Positions 44,134-53,256 of a stretch of DNA of 64,000 nucleotides are shown piece after piece. The notes beneath the pieces are model-generated. The model did no database searches, had not been told where the DNA came from, and was given only the letters and a program-made list of their open reading frames with translations. The DNA is from Sinorhizobium kostiense (GTDB lineage Bacteria > Pseudomonadota > Alphaproteobacteria > Rhizobiales > Rhizobiaceae): contig NZ_JAGILA010000003.1 in assembly GCF_017874595.1 (NCBI RefSeq), forward strand, positions 310,001 through 374,000, in the 5' to 3' direction. Each line of letters opens with the position of its first letter. Positions within the stretch are counted from its first letter, which is position 1. The translations under genes and the position numbers were made by a program.

Positions 44134-45037
44134 AGCTTATCGCGCGCAAGTCAGCCTCCTCGTTCGAGTTCTGCCGCTCGTTGCAGAGGAGAATGTCTTT
44201 GCATTGAAGGGTGGCACGGCCATCAATCTTTTCGTTAGAGACCTTCCACGCCTGTCGGTCGATATCGATCTGACCTATCTGCCGGTCGAGGATCGCGCGA
44301 CTTCTCTCGCCAACATTGACGCTGCCATACGACGGATTGCTGCTCGAATAGGGGAGAATGTACCGCGCAGCCGCACCCAGGTCGTGCCGCTGCACAGCGA
44401 AGGCGCTGCAACAAAGGTGCTGGTTACCTCCGACGGTGTGCAGATCAAGATCGAGGTGACACCTGTCATTCGTGGCTGCGTCTACTCTCCCGAGACACGG
44501 GCAGTTTGCGACCGGGTCGAAGAGCTCTTCGGCTATGCCGAGGTGCCTGTTGTGTCCTTCCCGGACCTCTACGCCGGCAAGATCGTCGCCGCCTTGGATC
44601 GGCAGCACCCGCGAGATCTGTTCGATGTCAGATATCTGCTCGCGAATGAGGGTATATCCGATGAGCTACGGCGCGCCTTCATTGTATACATGCTGAGCCA
44701 CAATAGGCCGATGGCGGAGGTTTTGGCGCCGACGCGCAAAGACCTGCGGCAGGAGTTCGAGGCTGGGTTTGCCGGAATGACGGAAGAGCCCGTGACCCTG
44801 GAGGCGTTGTACGATGCTCGTGAAGCTTTAATCGCCGAGGTCGTTGGCAAGATGCCTGCCGAGCACCGGCGCTTTCTTCTCTCCTTCAAGGCCGGCGAGC
44901 CAGAGTGGGACTTGCTAGGAGTGCCTGGAGCCGCGGACTTGCCGGCGGTGCGCTGGAAGGTCGACAACTTGGCCGAACTTTCGGAGGGCCGACGAGAAAA
45001 GCTGTTGTCGGATCTCAGGCGGGTGCTCGCGACATGA
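44120..45037 (+). CDS. abiEii: AbiEii toxin, nucleotidyltransferase
   Basis: 305 residues. The nucleotidyltransferase motif I/II is plain: FALKGGTAINLFV then SVDIDLTYLP (paired Asp). Motif III is QIKIEVTPVIRG, and YAGKIVAALDRQHPRDLFDV is the conserved helix of the AbiEii/Nakx family. Such toxins modify tRNA or other targets and cause abortive infection. The ATG at 44120 lies inside the antitoxin gene. Both genes are intact, so the module is probably active. Confidence 0.92.
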   Translation: MPASEAYRAQVSLLVRVLPLVAEENVFALKGGTAINLFVRDLPRLSVDIDLTYLPVEDRATSLANIDAAIRRIAARIGENVPRSRTQVVPLHSEGAATKVLVTSDGVQIKIEVTPVIRGCVYSPETRAVCDRVEELFGYAEVPVVSFPDLYAGKIVAALDRQHPRDLFDVRYLLANEGISDELRRAFIVYMLSHNRPMAEVLAPTRKDLRQEFEAGFAGMTEEPVTLEALYDAREALIAEVVGKMPAEHRRFLLSFKAGEPEWDLLGVPGAADLPAVRWKVDNLAELSEGRREKLLSDLRRVLAT

Positions 45038-45198
45038 GACACGGTGGACGCGTGAGGAACGCCGAAGTGAAAAGGAACAAGACGACGACGATCTGCAAGC
45101 TATGCTCCGCAGTAGTTGGCTCTCGGGCTGTGGCGCTGGCAATGTGGATTGCCAGAACGTCGGCGCTTCAAAACACAGCCGAGCTGAGAGGCTAGGCC

Positions 45199-46130
45199 AT
45201 GGTTCGCCTCTTCGTCGGCGTTACGGACAAGGCCTGGTTCGATCAGTTGAGCGCCTCTGTTCCTCATGACGAAGTCAATTTTTGGCAACCAGCGGGACGA
45301 CGCAGTTTCGCGCGCTTCAGCCCGGCGAACTATTCCTCTTCAAGCTGCATGCGCCAAACAACTTCATCGTTGGCGGCGGCATTTTCGGTCACGCGTCAAT
45401 CGCGCCACTGTCTCTGGCCTGGGAAGCCTTTGGCCTTAAGAACGGCGTTTCCAGTCGCTCTGAAATGCGGGCGCGAATTGCGAGCTATCGCCGCGATCCG
45501 ATTGCCCTGGACGATCGACAGGATCCCGTCATCGGTTGTCGGATACTGACCCAGCCGTTCTTTTGGCCGAAAGAACTCTGGCTGCCTATTCCAGCTAGCT
45601 GGTCGCCAAACATCGTGACCGGCAAGGGATTCAGCGCGGAGGAAGGGGATGGGCAATATCTATGGTCCGCAGTCACAGAGCGATTGAACTCGGTTCCTGA
45701 GATTCGACATACAGAGCCGGTCATAGCTGAGCGCTTCGGCAAGCCGACGCTGATCAAGCCGAGATTAGGGCAGGGCGCGTTTCGCCTGACGATCACCGAT
45801 AGCTATGAACGCCGTTGTGCTGTCTCGGGTGAAAAGACCCTGCCGATTTTGGATGCCGCCCACATCCGTGCTTTCGAGGCCGGTGGAGAGCACGCGGCTT
45901 CGAACGGTTTGCTCCTTCGCACTGACATCCACCGGCTTTTTGACCTGGGATACGTCACAGTCTCGCCGGATGGTCGGTTCGAGGTCAGTGGCCGTCTGAA
46001 AGCTGACTTCGATAACGGTCGACACTACTATGATCTTCAGGGAACGCCCATTCGCCCTCCCAAGAACCGACATGCTGCGCCATCAGTCGACGCGTTGTCG
46101 TGGCATCGAGAGCATCGGTATCTGGGATGA
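45199..46130 (+). pseudogene. HNH endonuclease gene, one frameshift
   Basis: From 45199 the frame reads MVRLFVGVTDKAWFDQL and DEVNFWQPAG; after a one-base shift near 45295 it continues TTQFRALQPGELFLFKLHAP and FIVGGGIFGHASIAPLSLAW. The C terminus has the HNH nuclease: CAVSGEKTLPILDAAHIRAF and HAASNGLLLRTDIHRLFDLG. Restoring GGGG joins them into about 310 residues. From the second frame alone, a Met at 45282 would give 282 residues that retain the nuclease. Confidence 0.75.
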
Positions 46131-46175
46131 ACGCTTCTCTCATAACCGGGCTTTTGCTGCCGACTGGACGACGCC

Positions 46176-46457
46176 ATGAGTGAAGCTCCGATAGATACGC
46201 GCATTCGATTGGCAGCCGTCGAACATATCAAACGTGCGAGCGCTGGTGGGGTAATCACAGCAGACGATTTACGGGCGGGATTCCTTATAGACGGGCAGCG
46301 AGTTCCGCTGATCAACCCCCAGCGAGGAATATTCAAGCCGGCTTCCATGAGACATTTGCTCAGTGTCCGGACCGTCTATCCGCGAACTGGCGCGCGCGTC
46401 TGGTATGACGATCAACGTACGGTTCATGCACAAATCTCAAGAGGGCGTGGTTGTTGA
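46176..46457 (+). pseudogene. N-terminal fragment of an HNH/restriction-type endonuclease
   Basis: VITADDLRAGFLIDGQRVPL, INPQRGIFKPASMRHLLSVR and GARVWYDDQRTVHAQI form the N-terminal domain common to a family of phage-like HNH endonucleases. The nuclease part is missing; the frame stops after 93 codons. Confidence 0.6.
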
Positions 46458-46573
46458 CTGGCACGAATGGAAGCTGTTCTGGTACTGCGACAATTGTGAC
46501 GGCGAGTTCGGCCTTGGACACGTCCTCAGAAGGACGTACGCCCGGGTTGCCTCTAGTGTGCCGTTCGACTTGC

Positions 46574-46774
46574 ACAAGTGACTAGCTCCGCCGCGATCTC
46601 AGGCACAGGAATGGCATGCGGTTTGCCATTCTTCGTCGTCGACCAATCTGTGATGCGTTCCTTGGCATCCCATTGATCGAAATGTAGGCGCGCGATCTCC
46701 TCGACGCGCTGTCCAGTCAGCATGAGAATTCTGACGGCGCGCGTGTAAGGCGGATGGACGGGCGTGTGGGGCAT
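46574..46774 (-). pseudogene. tyrosine recombinase (integrase) fragment
   Basis: YTRAVRILMLTGQRVEEIAR, FDQWDAKERITDW and TKNGKPHAIPVPEIAAEL contain the first catalytic Arg and box I-II region of phage-type integrases. The HxxR and Tyr parts are absent. Confidence 0.75.
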
Positions 46775-46933
46775 TCGAGCCAGCGATAGAGCAAGTCCGA
46801 TAAGTACGGTCAGACCACGCGCAAAATCAGAAATTTTCAGGTTGGTACGGTGCTTGCTTGTTCACGGCTTCATCCGATCGCTTGCGAGAGCGAGACGATA
46901 GTTTGACACCATTGAGCAAAGAGGAAATTTGCT

Positions 46934-47314
46934 ATGCCGCGAACTGACGTAGAGCGATTCGTCAACGATTTAGGAAAAGAAGGCAGTCTGCTTGAAGACC
47001 TCAAACCAAGGGCTACAGGCCTTGCATCGATTGTAGCGATAGGAAAGAGCCTGAACTACAACATCACGCTCGACGAGGTTCAAAGTTACATCCGTTTGAA
47101 CAGCCGACAGAAGTCACCTAGCAAGAAGCTCGACGCGATCGCGGGTCGCAAGCGTGGTTCGAGCCGTGCGGCATTGACCAGCCTTGTACAGACTAATGCC
47201 TTGGCCAATAACGCTACCGATGTACCCACGAGCCTTGTGCAAGTCGCGGAAAAGGGCACTAGCTTCGCCGCGGTCGTCCTACTTGTTGTAGTTGTTGTTG
47301 TGGTCGCGACCTGA
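46934..47314 (+). CDS. Nif11-like leader RiPP precursor with valine-rich tail
   Basis: 126 residues. Residues 1-75 fit a Nif11-type leader: [20 protein letters not shown], then [24 protein letters not shown] at 68-71 is a possible leader cleavage site. The rest, [20 protein letters not shown] and onward, ends [16 protein letters not shown], with seven valines (118-124) encoded by mixed codons (GTT, GTA, GTG, GTC). That codon mix shows selection on the residues, not a DNA repeat. GAGGA sits nine bases before the ATG. The following gene encodes a radical SAM epimerase-like enzyme 82 bases downstream. Confidence 0.8.
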   Translation: MPRTDVERFVNDLGKEGSLLEDLKPRATGLASIVAIGKSLNYNITLDEVQSYIRLNSRQKSPSKKLDAIAGRKRGSSRAALTSLVQTNALANNATDVPTSLVQVAEKGTSFAAVVLLVVVVVVVAT

Positions 47315-47396
47315 CGGAATTTCCTAGCTCTGACCGCATTGGCCGGGACGGTCCGGTGCGAAGAGAACATGAAAGCAAACCTCGTCGGATGAGATC

Positions 47397-48899
47397 ATGC
47401 CATCAGGCCTACAAGATGCGGCTACAAGGACTCACCTGCACTCTCAGGACGAACATTGGCGACAGATCTTTGAGCGGCGCACGCCGGAGCAACGGCGCAC
47501 GTTGTCACACGTAAAGCGCTTCATGGAGCGGCTGGCTGGTGACATGAAGTTCCGTACGGCTCTTTCAGAGAACGTCGACGCCCCTCGGGCGGTAACAGAG
47601 CGCTACGGCATCGAAGTTGATCCAGCGGAGATGCTACCGCTCTGGCGTGGTGACTACCTGAAATACCGCTTCACGCCGGAGTCGGCCCCGTGGCCGCTGG
47701 CTATGATGTGGGACGATTATATGCGCGCAGTGTTGCGCCATCGCGACCTCCTGCGAGACCAAGGCGAAATGTCAATCATCAGCCCTCGCTTTCATGCCTG
47801 GCGCGAACGCCAAATCCGGCGCTGTAACGACGAATTGGGCGGATCGGCGCCGTCGATCACGCACCCCATCCTCGCTTTCGAGCTGAGCGAAGGCTGCAGC
47901 GTCGGTTGCTGGTTCTGTGGCCTCTCGGCCGATCGCTTCAAAGGCTATTATGACTACAGCAAAGAGCATGCAGAGCTTTGGCGGGGCGTGGTTGGTGTCG
48001 CGAGCGAGATGTTTGGTTCGGCAGCCCGTACTGGCTTCTGCTACTGGGCCACAGAGCCTATGGACAACCCACACTACGACCACTTTCTGTTCGACTATTA
48101 TCAGATCACGGGCGCATTGCCGCAAACAACGACGGCCGCACCGCTCAAGGATAAGGCACTCACCAGGCGCGTGCTCGGGCTCTTCGACCTTTATGGCACT
48201 ACGACGAATCGTTTCTCAGTGCTGAGCACGGAACATCTCAATCAGATTCACATGGCGTTTTCGCCTGAGGAGCTGATGGGGGTCGAACTGATCCTGCAGG
48301 GCAAAGAGGGGCCGACGGCAAAGGCTTTCACCGGGCGCGCGCGCGGGCGGAAGAAGAAGCTCGGGGTCGCTTTGCCGGAAGGCTCTCCGTCGACGATCGC
48401 CTGTGTTTCCGGCTTCCTCGTAAATATACCGAAGGGACGTATTCAACTGGTGACGCCGGTACCGGGTAGCGAACGCTGGCCTCTCGGGTACCGCATCGTG
48501 GGTCAATGTTTCTTCAGGACGCGTGACGAGTTCCGTGAAGGACTACAGAGCATGATCGATCAGCACATGCTCGAGAGCCCCGCCCCCGACCTGCCGCTCC
48601 GCTTCCGCAGGGACCTGCAATACAAAGCAGGGAACCGGTACTTCGATCTCCGCTCACGCAGCAGGGAACACCGAGTGCTCGACGACGTCGCTCCGATTTC
48701 CATTGGCGATCTGATCGCATGTGGTAACTGCACAGCCTCCGAGCTGGTTATGCGGGTCACGACGGACGGAACCAGCGTGCTCGCAGTCGCCGACCTCCTC
48801 GATCAGTTATACGCGGCCGGGGTGATCGAAGAGGACCTCGACGACCGCTTTGCTTGGCAGACAAGCAACGAGATGACGGGCAGCATCGAATGGGTCTGA
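47397..48899 (+). CDS. radical SAM RiPP maturation enzyme, PoyD-type amino-acid epimerase
   Basis: 500 residues. The radical SAM cluster motif is FELSEGCSVGCWFCGLSADR with Cys167, Cys171 and Cys174 (CxxxCxxC); this GCSVGCWFCGLSA context is that of the PoyD/OspD epimerase family (TIGR04517-type). Residues 35-85 (VKRFMERLAGDMKFRTALSE and onward) resemble a Nif11-like helix that may bind the leader. A C-terminal GDLIACGNCTASELV segment adds two Cys. It would abstract alpha-hydrogens of core residues to give D-amino acids. No exporter or protease gene is adjacent. Confidence 0.85.
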   Translation: MPSGLQDAATRTHLHSQDEHWRQIFERRTPEQRRTLSHVKRFMERLAGDMKFRTALSENVDAPRAVTERYGIEVDPAEMLPLWRGDYLKYRFTPESAPWPLAMMWDDYMRAVLRHRDLLRDQGEMSIISPRFHAWRERQIRRCNDELGGSAPSITHPILAFELSEGCSVGCWFCGLSADRFKGYYDYSKEHAELWRGVVGVASEMFGSAARTGFCYWATEPMDNPHYDHFLFDYYQITGALPQTTTAAPLKDKALTRRVLGLFDLYGTTTNRFSVLSTEHLNQIHMAFSPEELMGVELILQGKEGPTAKAFTGRARGRKKKLGVALPEGSPSTIACVSGFLVNIPKGRIQLVTPVPGSERWPLGYRIVGQCFFRTRDEFREGLQSMIDQHMLESPAPDLPLRFRRDLQYKAGNRYFDLRSRSREHRVLDDVAPISIGDLIACGNCTASELVMRVTTDGTSVLAVADLLDQLYAAGVIEEDLDDRFAWQTSNEMTGSIEWV

Positions 48900-49114
48900 T
48901 ATCCCTGGAGCTCCGCGCGATCTCAAAAATGGGCGAGCGCACGCTCAGGCGTCTGCACCCCCAGGTGTGCCTCAAGTCTCAAAGCGAGGAATGTTCCCGT
49001 CTGTGCGCAAAAGTCCATCGCCGGGAACCCGTCCTGGGGCGGACAACTGCCTCTTTGTGCGCACCACCGCGCCAGGGCACTGCCATAGAAACTTTGTGTG
49101 CCCCCATCAATTGA
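48890..49114 (+). CDS. possible small Cys-containing ORF
   Basis: 74 codons overlapping the radical SAM stop, starting MGLISLELRAISKMGERTLR, with four Cys later. No ribosome site stands out and I know no relatives. Included because overlap with the maturation gene could mean a third RiPP-locus gene. Confidence 0.25.
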   Translation: MGLISLELRAISKMGERTLRRLHPQVCLKSQSEECSRLCAKVHRREPVLGRTTASLCAPPRQGTAIETLCAPIN

Positions 49115-49224
49115 GCCGTCGTGTAACTATCCCAGTCGCTTCGTTTGATCGTTGGCCTAATCGGCCACCGATCTGAATGGTCATCTGGAAGATGGCTCGA
49201 AAGCGATGAGTGGGTGGGAACGGG
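49115..49224. other. intergenic region before the acc/pxp operon
   Basis: Short spacer presumed to hold the operon promoter. No recognisable regulator site. Confidence 0.3.
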
Positions 49225-49665
49225 ATGGATCTGGAAACGATCAGAACGCTTATTGAATTTGTCGGCCGTTCGCGCGTTTCCGAATTGATGGTGAGCGAGG
49301 ACGGTGTCACCATTCGGATATCGAGTGGCTCGTTCAAAAGAAACTCATCAAACCCAATTCCGAAAGGCAGCCGCCAAGCAGAGGCGATCGCTGCTGACAA
49401 GGACGATAGGCGGCAAAATCGGACGTCCGACGGCCAAATTGTCGTGGCGCCCGTATTTGGCGTCCTGCATCGATCGCCCAATCCCGGCGCGCCCGCCTTC
49501 GTCGAGTTGGGAGACGTCGTCGAGGTGGGGCAGAGCCTCTGCATCGTCGAGGCGATGAAGGTCTTCAACACCGTATCTGCGCACAGGGCCGGGCCGATTA
49601 CCCGCATTTTCGCGAACGATGGTGAGGACGTGGAAGCGGGACAGCCGCTGATGGAGATCGGATGA
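49225..49665 (+). CDS. accB: biotin carboxyl carrier protein (AccB-like)
   Basis: 146 residues. A helical start, [20 protein letters not shown], then [20 protein letters not shown] and the biotinylation motif [11 protein letters not shown] (Lys of EAMK), ending [10 protein letters not shown]. It carries CO2 on biotin between carboxylase and transferase. GGGAACGGG precedes the ATG. The stop overlaps accC (ATGA). It heads a cluster with pxpBCA, where such carrier and carboxylase genes are often found. Confidence 0.93.
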   Translation: MDLETIRTLIEFVGRSRVSELMVSEDGVTIRISSGSFKRNSSNPIPKGSRQAEAIAADKDDRRQNRTSDGQIVVAPVFGVLHRSPNPGAPAFVELGDVVEVGQSLCIVEAMKVFNTVSAHRAGPITRIFANDGEDVEAGQPLMEIG

Positions 49666-51056
49666 TGTCACCCGTTCAGATGCGGTGCCATGGGGAAAGC
49701 GGACTTCGGTTCGAGAGGGTGCTGATCGCCAATCGCGGCGAGATCGCGATGCGTGTTCAACGCGCATGCCGTGAGCTGGGCCTGCGTACTGTCATGATCT
49801 GTTCCGACGCCGATCGGGACGCGCCCTATCGGAAGACGGCCGACGATTTTGTTTGCATCGGGCCCGCTGCTCCAGGTCAAAGTTATCTCAACCAGGCTGC
49901 GGTCCTGCTTGCCGCGCGGGCGACCGGCGCCGGCGCTATTCACCCGGGCTACGGATTTCTTTCGGAGAACGCGGCTTTCGCCGAAGCCGTCGAGCGCGCG
50001 GGTCTCATCTTCATAGGACCACCCGCCTCGGCGATCCGCACGATGGGCGACAAGATCGCTGCCAAAAGGGCAATGATCGAAGCGGGTGTTCCGTGCGTGC
50101 CCGGTCCGGATGCGGCTCTTCCAGAAGACATCAGATCGATCGAGACCATTGCCGACGCCATAGGATATCCGGTGATCGTGAAGGCGGCGGGCGGCGGTGG
50201 CGGCAGGGGCATGCGCGTCGTGCACAATCCCTCGGCGCTCAGCGATGCCGTGTCGGTCACCCGGGAGGAGGCTCGAAGGGCATTCGGCAGGCCGGAGCTC
50301 TACATGGAGAAATTCCTCGAGCATCCACGCCACATCGAAATTCAGGTGCTTTGCGACGAGCACGGCAATGCCGTGTGGCTCGGCCACCGAGACTGCTCGA
50401 TGCAACGACGCCACCAGAAAGTGGTCGAGGAGGCACCTGCACCCGGCATCCCCGCGGAAATCGTCGCTGCGGTGGGTGAACGTTGCGCCAATGCGTGCCG
50501 CCAGATCGGTTATCGGGGGGCTGGTACCTTCGAGTTTCTATATGAGGACGGCGAGTTCTACTTCATCGAAATGAACACGCGCCTTCAGGTCGAGCACCCG
50601 GTAACGGAGATGACTTCGGGCATTGATATCGTGCGTGAACAGCTTCGCGTTGCCCAGGGGCTGCCATTGACGATTTCACAAGTCGATGTGGCAGCACATG
50701 GCCATTCCTTCGAATGCCGGATCAATGCTGAAGATCCGTTCACCTTCGCACCGTCACCCGGCCGGATCACCGCCGCTGAGTTTTCGGGAGGTCCTGGCGT
50801 CCGCGTCGATAGCCATGTGACGACGGGCTACAAGGTGTCGCCGCACTACGATTCCCTGATCGCCAAACTGATCGTCCACGCGCCGACGCGAGATCAGGCC
50901 ATTCGCCGCATGCGGGTGGCGTTGGCGGACACCAGAATCGACGGGATCTCGACCAATCTTCGGCTCCATCAGGAGCTTTTCGAGGACCCTGCGTTCTGCG
51001 CTGGCGAGACCGATATCCATTATCTTGAGAAGTGGTTGGGCGAGCGAAAAAAATGA
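49662..51056 (+). CDS. accC: biotin carboxylase (AccC-like)
   Basis: 464 residues. [20 protein letters not shown] is the preATP-grasp start; [20 protein letters not shown], then the glycine loop [15 protein letters not shown] and the [18 protein letters not shown] catalytic segment define ATP-grasp biotin carboxylase. The C-terminal [19 protein letters not shown] is normal. ATP and bicarbonate carboxylate the biotin on AccB. Overlaps neighbours at both ends. Confidence 0.95.
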   Translation: MMSPVQMRCHGESGLRFERVLIANRGEIAMRVQRACRELGLRTVMICSDADRDAPYRKTADDFVCIGPAAPGQSYLNQAAVLLAARATGAGAIHPGYGFLSENAAFAEAVERAGLIFIGPPASAIRTMGDKIAAKRAMIEAGVPCVPGPDAALPEDIRSIETIADAIGYPVIVKAAGGGGGRGMRVVHNPSALSDAVSVTREEARRAFGRPELYMEKFLEHPRHIEIQVLCDEHGNAVWLGHRDCSMQRRHQKVVEEAPAPGIPAEIVAAVGERCANACRQIGYRGAGTFEFLYEDGEFYFIEMNTRLQVEHPVTEMTSGIDIVREQLRVAQGLPLTISQVDVAAHGHSFECRINAEDPFTFAPSPGRITAAEFSGGPGVRVDSHVTTGYKVSPHYDSLIAKLIVHAPTRDQAIRRMRVALADTRIDGISTNLRLHQELFEDPAFCAGETDIHYLEKWLGERKK

Positions 51057-51517
51057 CGAAGGCTCGTAAGCGAAAGAGCGGATCGCTCGCCGAGCAAGTA
51101 CTGGATCCGGCGACGCTGGAGGAGATCGCGCTCTGGCTCGAAAACGCCGGTGTGAGATCGATCGAGATCGAGACGGAAGGCGGCCGGCTCGTCCGGATCG
51201 TGGCCGGGGAGGACGCCGCCTCGCATGGCGCCGGCATGGATCGGCCTGTGTTGGGTCCGACGGAGCCTCCCAGTGTGAGCCCCGCCAAGGCACCGATCGC
51301 AGGGCACTTCCTCTCCGTGCATCCGGCGCGCCATGCCGCCGAAGCGGCCATCGGTGCTTCCGTCCGGCCAGAGCAAATCCTCGGCTTCGTCAGCGTTGGG
51401 CCGCTCATCATGCCGATCCACGCCGAAGAGGCGGGGACACTGGGGGCCTGCACAGTCGAGTCCGGCGACCTCGTCGGATATGGCGACACCGTTTTTCTGA
51501 TTGAGCCCGCACAATGA
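51053..51517 (+). CDS. biotin-carrier-like protein lacking the biotinyl lysine
   Basis: 154 residues from the ATG at 51053. The fold resembles AccB in order: a helical [20 protein letters not shown] start, a Pro/Ala linker, then a half-barrel [40 protein letters not shown]. No EAMK or equivalent Lys is present between these strands. It may be a structural or regulatory partner of the carboxylase; I recall such second carrier-like genes in pxp clusters. Start overlaps accC, stop overlaps pxpB. Confidence 0.75.
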   Translation: MTKARKRKSGSLAEQVLDPATLEEIALWLENAGVRSIEIETEGGRLVRIVAGEDAASHGAGMDRPVLGPTEPPSVSPAKAPIAGHFLSVHPARHAAEAAIGASVRPEQILGFVSVGPLIMPIHAEEAGTLGACTVESGDLVGYGDTVFLIEPAQ

Positions 51518-52224
51518 GTTTCATGCAAGGCAAAGCTCTCCCGACGCCCGCAACGATCTCGGCGGTCACCGCCGACGAGCCGAAGATCTCCATGATCGGC
51601 ACGGGCGCCTACCTCATAGAGGCGCCGGGGGGGTTCGACCTCCCGACACAAAGGCGCATCTGGGCCCTGTCGCATGCGGTCGAGACCTGGCCCGAGGTTC
51701 GGGAAATCGTTCCCGGAGTCACGAACCTGCTCGTGATCCTCAAGCAGACGCCTGAGGAACCGGAGCAATTGCAGGCTCGTCTGAGGCACGAATGGAATTG
51801 CGCGCGCAGTGTCGACCTGACCGGAAAGACGGTCGAAATCCCAGTCACCTACGGCGGCGAGCATGCAACGGACCTTGCGGCCGTTTGCGATTATTCGGGA
51901 CTGAGCGATCGAGAGATCGTGCGGCTGCACTGGCAGGGCAACTACACGGTTGTCGCACTGGGAAGCGCGCCCGGCTTTGGATACCTGCACGGGCTCGATC
52001 CACGTATCTACATGCCGCGCAAGACCGTGCCGTCCCTCAGGATGCTCAAGGGAACGGTCACGATCGGCGGCATGCAGACGGGCGTCTCGGTTCTGACGGG
52101 ACCAAACGGTTGGAATTCGATCGGCTTCGCCGAAATGCAACTGTTCGACCCGGCGAAGACGCCGCCGGCGCTGCTCGCTCCCGGTGATCGGGTCCGCTTC
52201 CTTCCCGAGAGGATCGAACTGTGA
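51514..52224 (+). CDS. pxpB: 5-oxoprolinase subunit PxpB
   Basis: 236 residues of the KipI/PxpB (allophanate hydrolase subunit 1) family. TGAYLIEAPGGFDLPTQRRI, then VEIPVTYGGEHATDLAAVCD, the VALGSAPGFGYLHGLDPRIY motif and SVLTGPNGWNSIGF are characteristic. With PxpC and PxpA it hydrolyses 5-oxoproline to glutamate using ATP. ATGA overlap with the previous gene. Confidence 0.93.
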   Translation: MSFMQGKALPTPATISAVTADEPKISMIGTGAYLIEAPGGFDLPTQRRIWALSHAVETWPEVREIVPGVTNLLVILKQTPEEPEQLQARLRHEWNCARSVDLTGKTVEIPVTYGGEHATDLAAVCDYSGLSDREIVRLHWQGNYTVVALGSAPGFGYLHGLDPRIYMPRKTVPSLRMLKGTVTIGGMQTGVSVLTGPNGWNSIGFAEMQLFDPAKTPPALLAPGDRVRFLPERIEL

Positions 52225-53219
52225 TCGAAGTTCTTCAAACCGGTCCCCTGAACACGGTGCAGGACCTCGGCCGTTTCGGTTTCCGCAACGCGGGCGTGAC
52301 CTCAAGCGGCGCGATGGACCGGCTTGCCCTGATGGTGGGCAACCTGCTTGTCGGCAACGATGAAGGGGAGGCCGTTGTCGAAGTCCAGACCTTTCCGTTT
52401 CGCCTTCGATTCGAGAGGGACATGACAGTCGCGATTACCGGCGCGGATTGCGATGCGCGCGTGGATGGACGGCGGCTCCCGCCCTGGTGGGCACTTCCCG
52501 TTTCAAGCGGACAGGTGCTTGAACTCGAGGCGCCACGGCGCTCCGCACGCGCCTACCTGAGCTTTGCCGGCGGGATCGACGTCGAGCCGGTGATGGGATC
52601 GCGTAGCACGTCTCTTCGCGGCGGGTTCGGCGGGCTCGAGGGCCGCTTCCTAGCGGCGAATGACCGACTGGCAATTGGCGGTGCGCTTGCATGTGCTGTA
52701 CCGCCGGGCGGCTTCGGGGCCCTGCCGCCGGCGGCCGCGCTTGCCGAACACTTTCCGGCTTCAGAGGACGGCACGCTTCTGGTGCGAGCCATTCCCGCCG
52801 GGGAATACGTTCTCTTCGGTGCCGAGGCCGAACGCTTCTGGTCGCAGACGTGGAAGATCTCCTCGCAAAGCGACCGTACAGGGTACCGGCTCTCGGGGGA
52901 GCCCATCAGGCTTGCCTCTCCCGTTGAGTTGCGTTCGCACGGCGTTGTTCCCGGAGTCGTGCAAATGCCGCCGTCGGGCGAGCCGATCATCCAGATGAGC
53001 GATGCCAACACCGCCGGGGGCTATCCCAAAATAGCGGGCGTTATCGACGTCGACCTTTGGCGGCTGGGCCAGGCGCGGATCGGCAGCCGCATCCGGTTTG
53101 TCCAATCGAGCGTCGCCGAGGCGCGCGGCGCAGAGCGGGCGGTACAGGCCTATCTCGACGATATTCGTCGCACGCTGCCCATGCTCACCCAGGCATTGGC
53201 GGCGATGTCACGCCGATAG
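52221..53219 (+). CDS. pxpC: 5-oxoprolinase subunit PxpC (biotin-dependent carboxyltransferase-like)
   Basis: 332 residues, KipA/allophanate hydrolase subunit 2 family. VLQTGPLNTVQDLGRFGFRN and GVTSSGAMDRLALMVGNLLV are the family start; YLSFAGGIDVEPVMGSRSTS, SDRTGYRLSGEPI and PSGEPIIQMSDANTAGGYP follow. The start is a GTG at 52221 overlapping the pxpB stop. Length normal. Confidence 0.93.
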   Translation: MIEVLQTGPLNTVQDLGRFGFRNAGVTSSGAMDRLALMVGNLLVGNDEGEAVVEVQTFPFRLRFERDMTVAITGADCDARVDGRRLPPWWALPVSSGQVLELEAPRRSARAYLSFAGGIDVEPVMGSRSTSLRGGFGGLEGRFLAANDRLAIGGALACAVPPGGFGALPPAAALAEHFPASEDGTLLVRAIPAGEYVLFGAEAERFWSQTWKISSQSDRTGYRLSGEPIRLASPVELRSHGVVPGVVQMPPSGEPIIQMSDANTAGGYPKIAGVIDVDLWRLGQARIGSRIRFVQSSVAEARGAERAVQAYLDDIRRTLPMLTQALAAMSRR

Positions 53220-53256
53220 TTCGTGCGCTGAGAAAGCCAAGACAGAAGAGGCAAGG

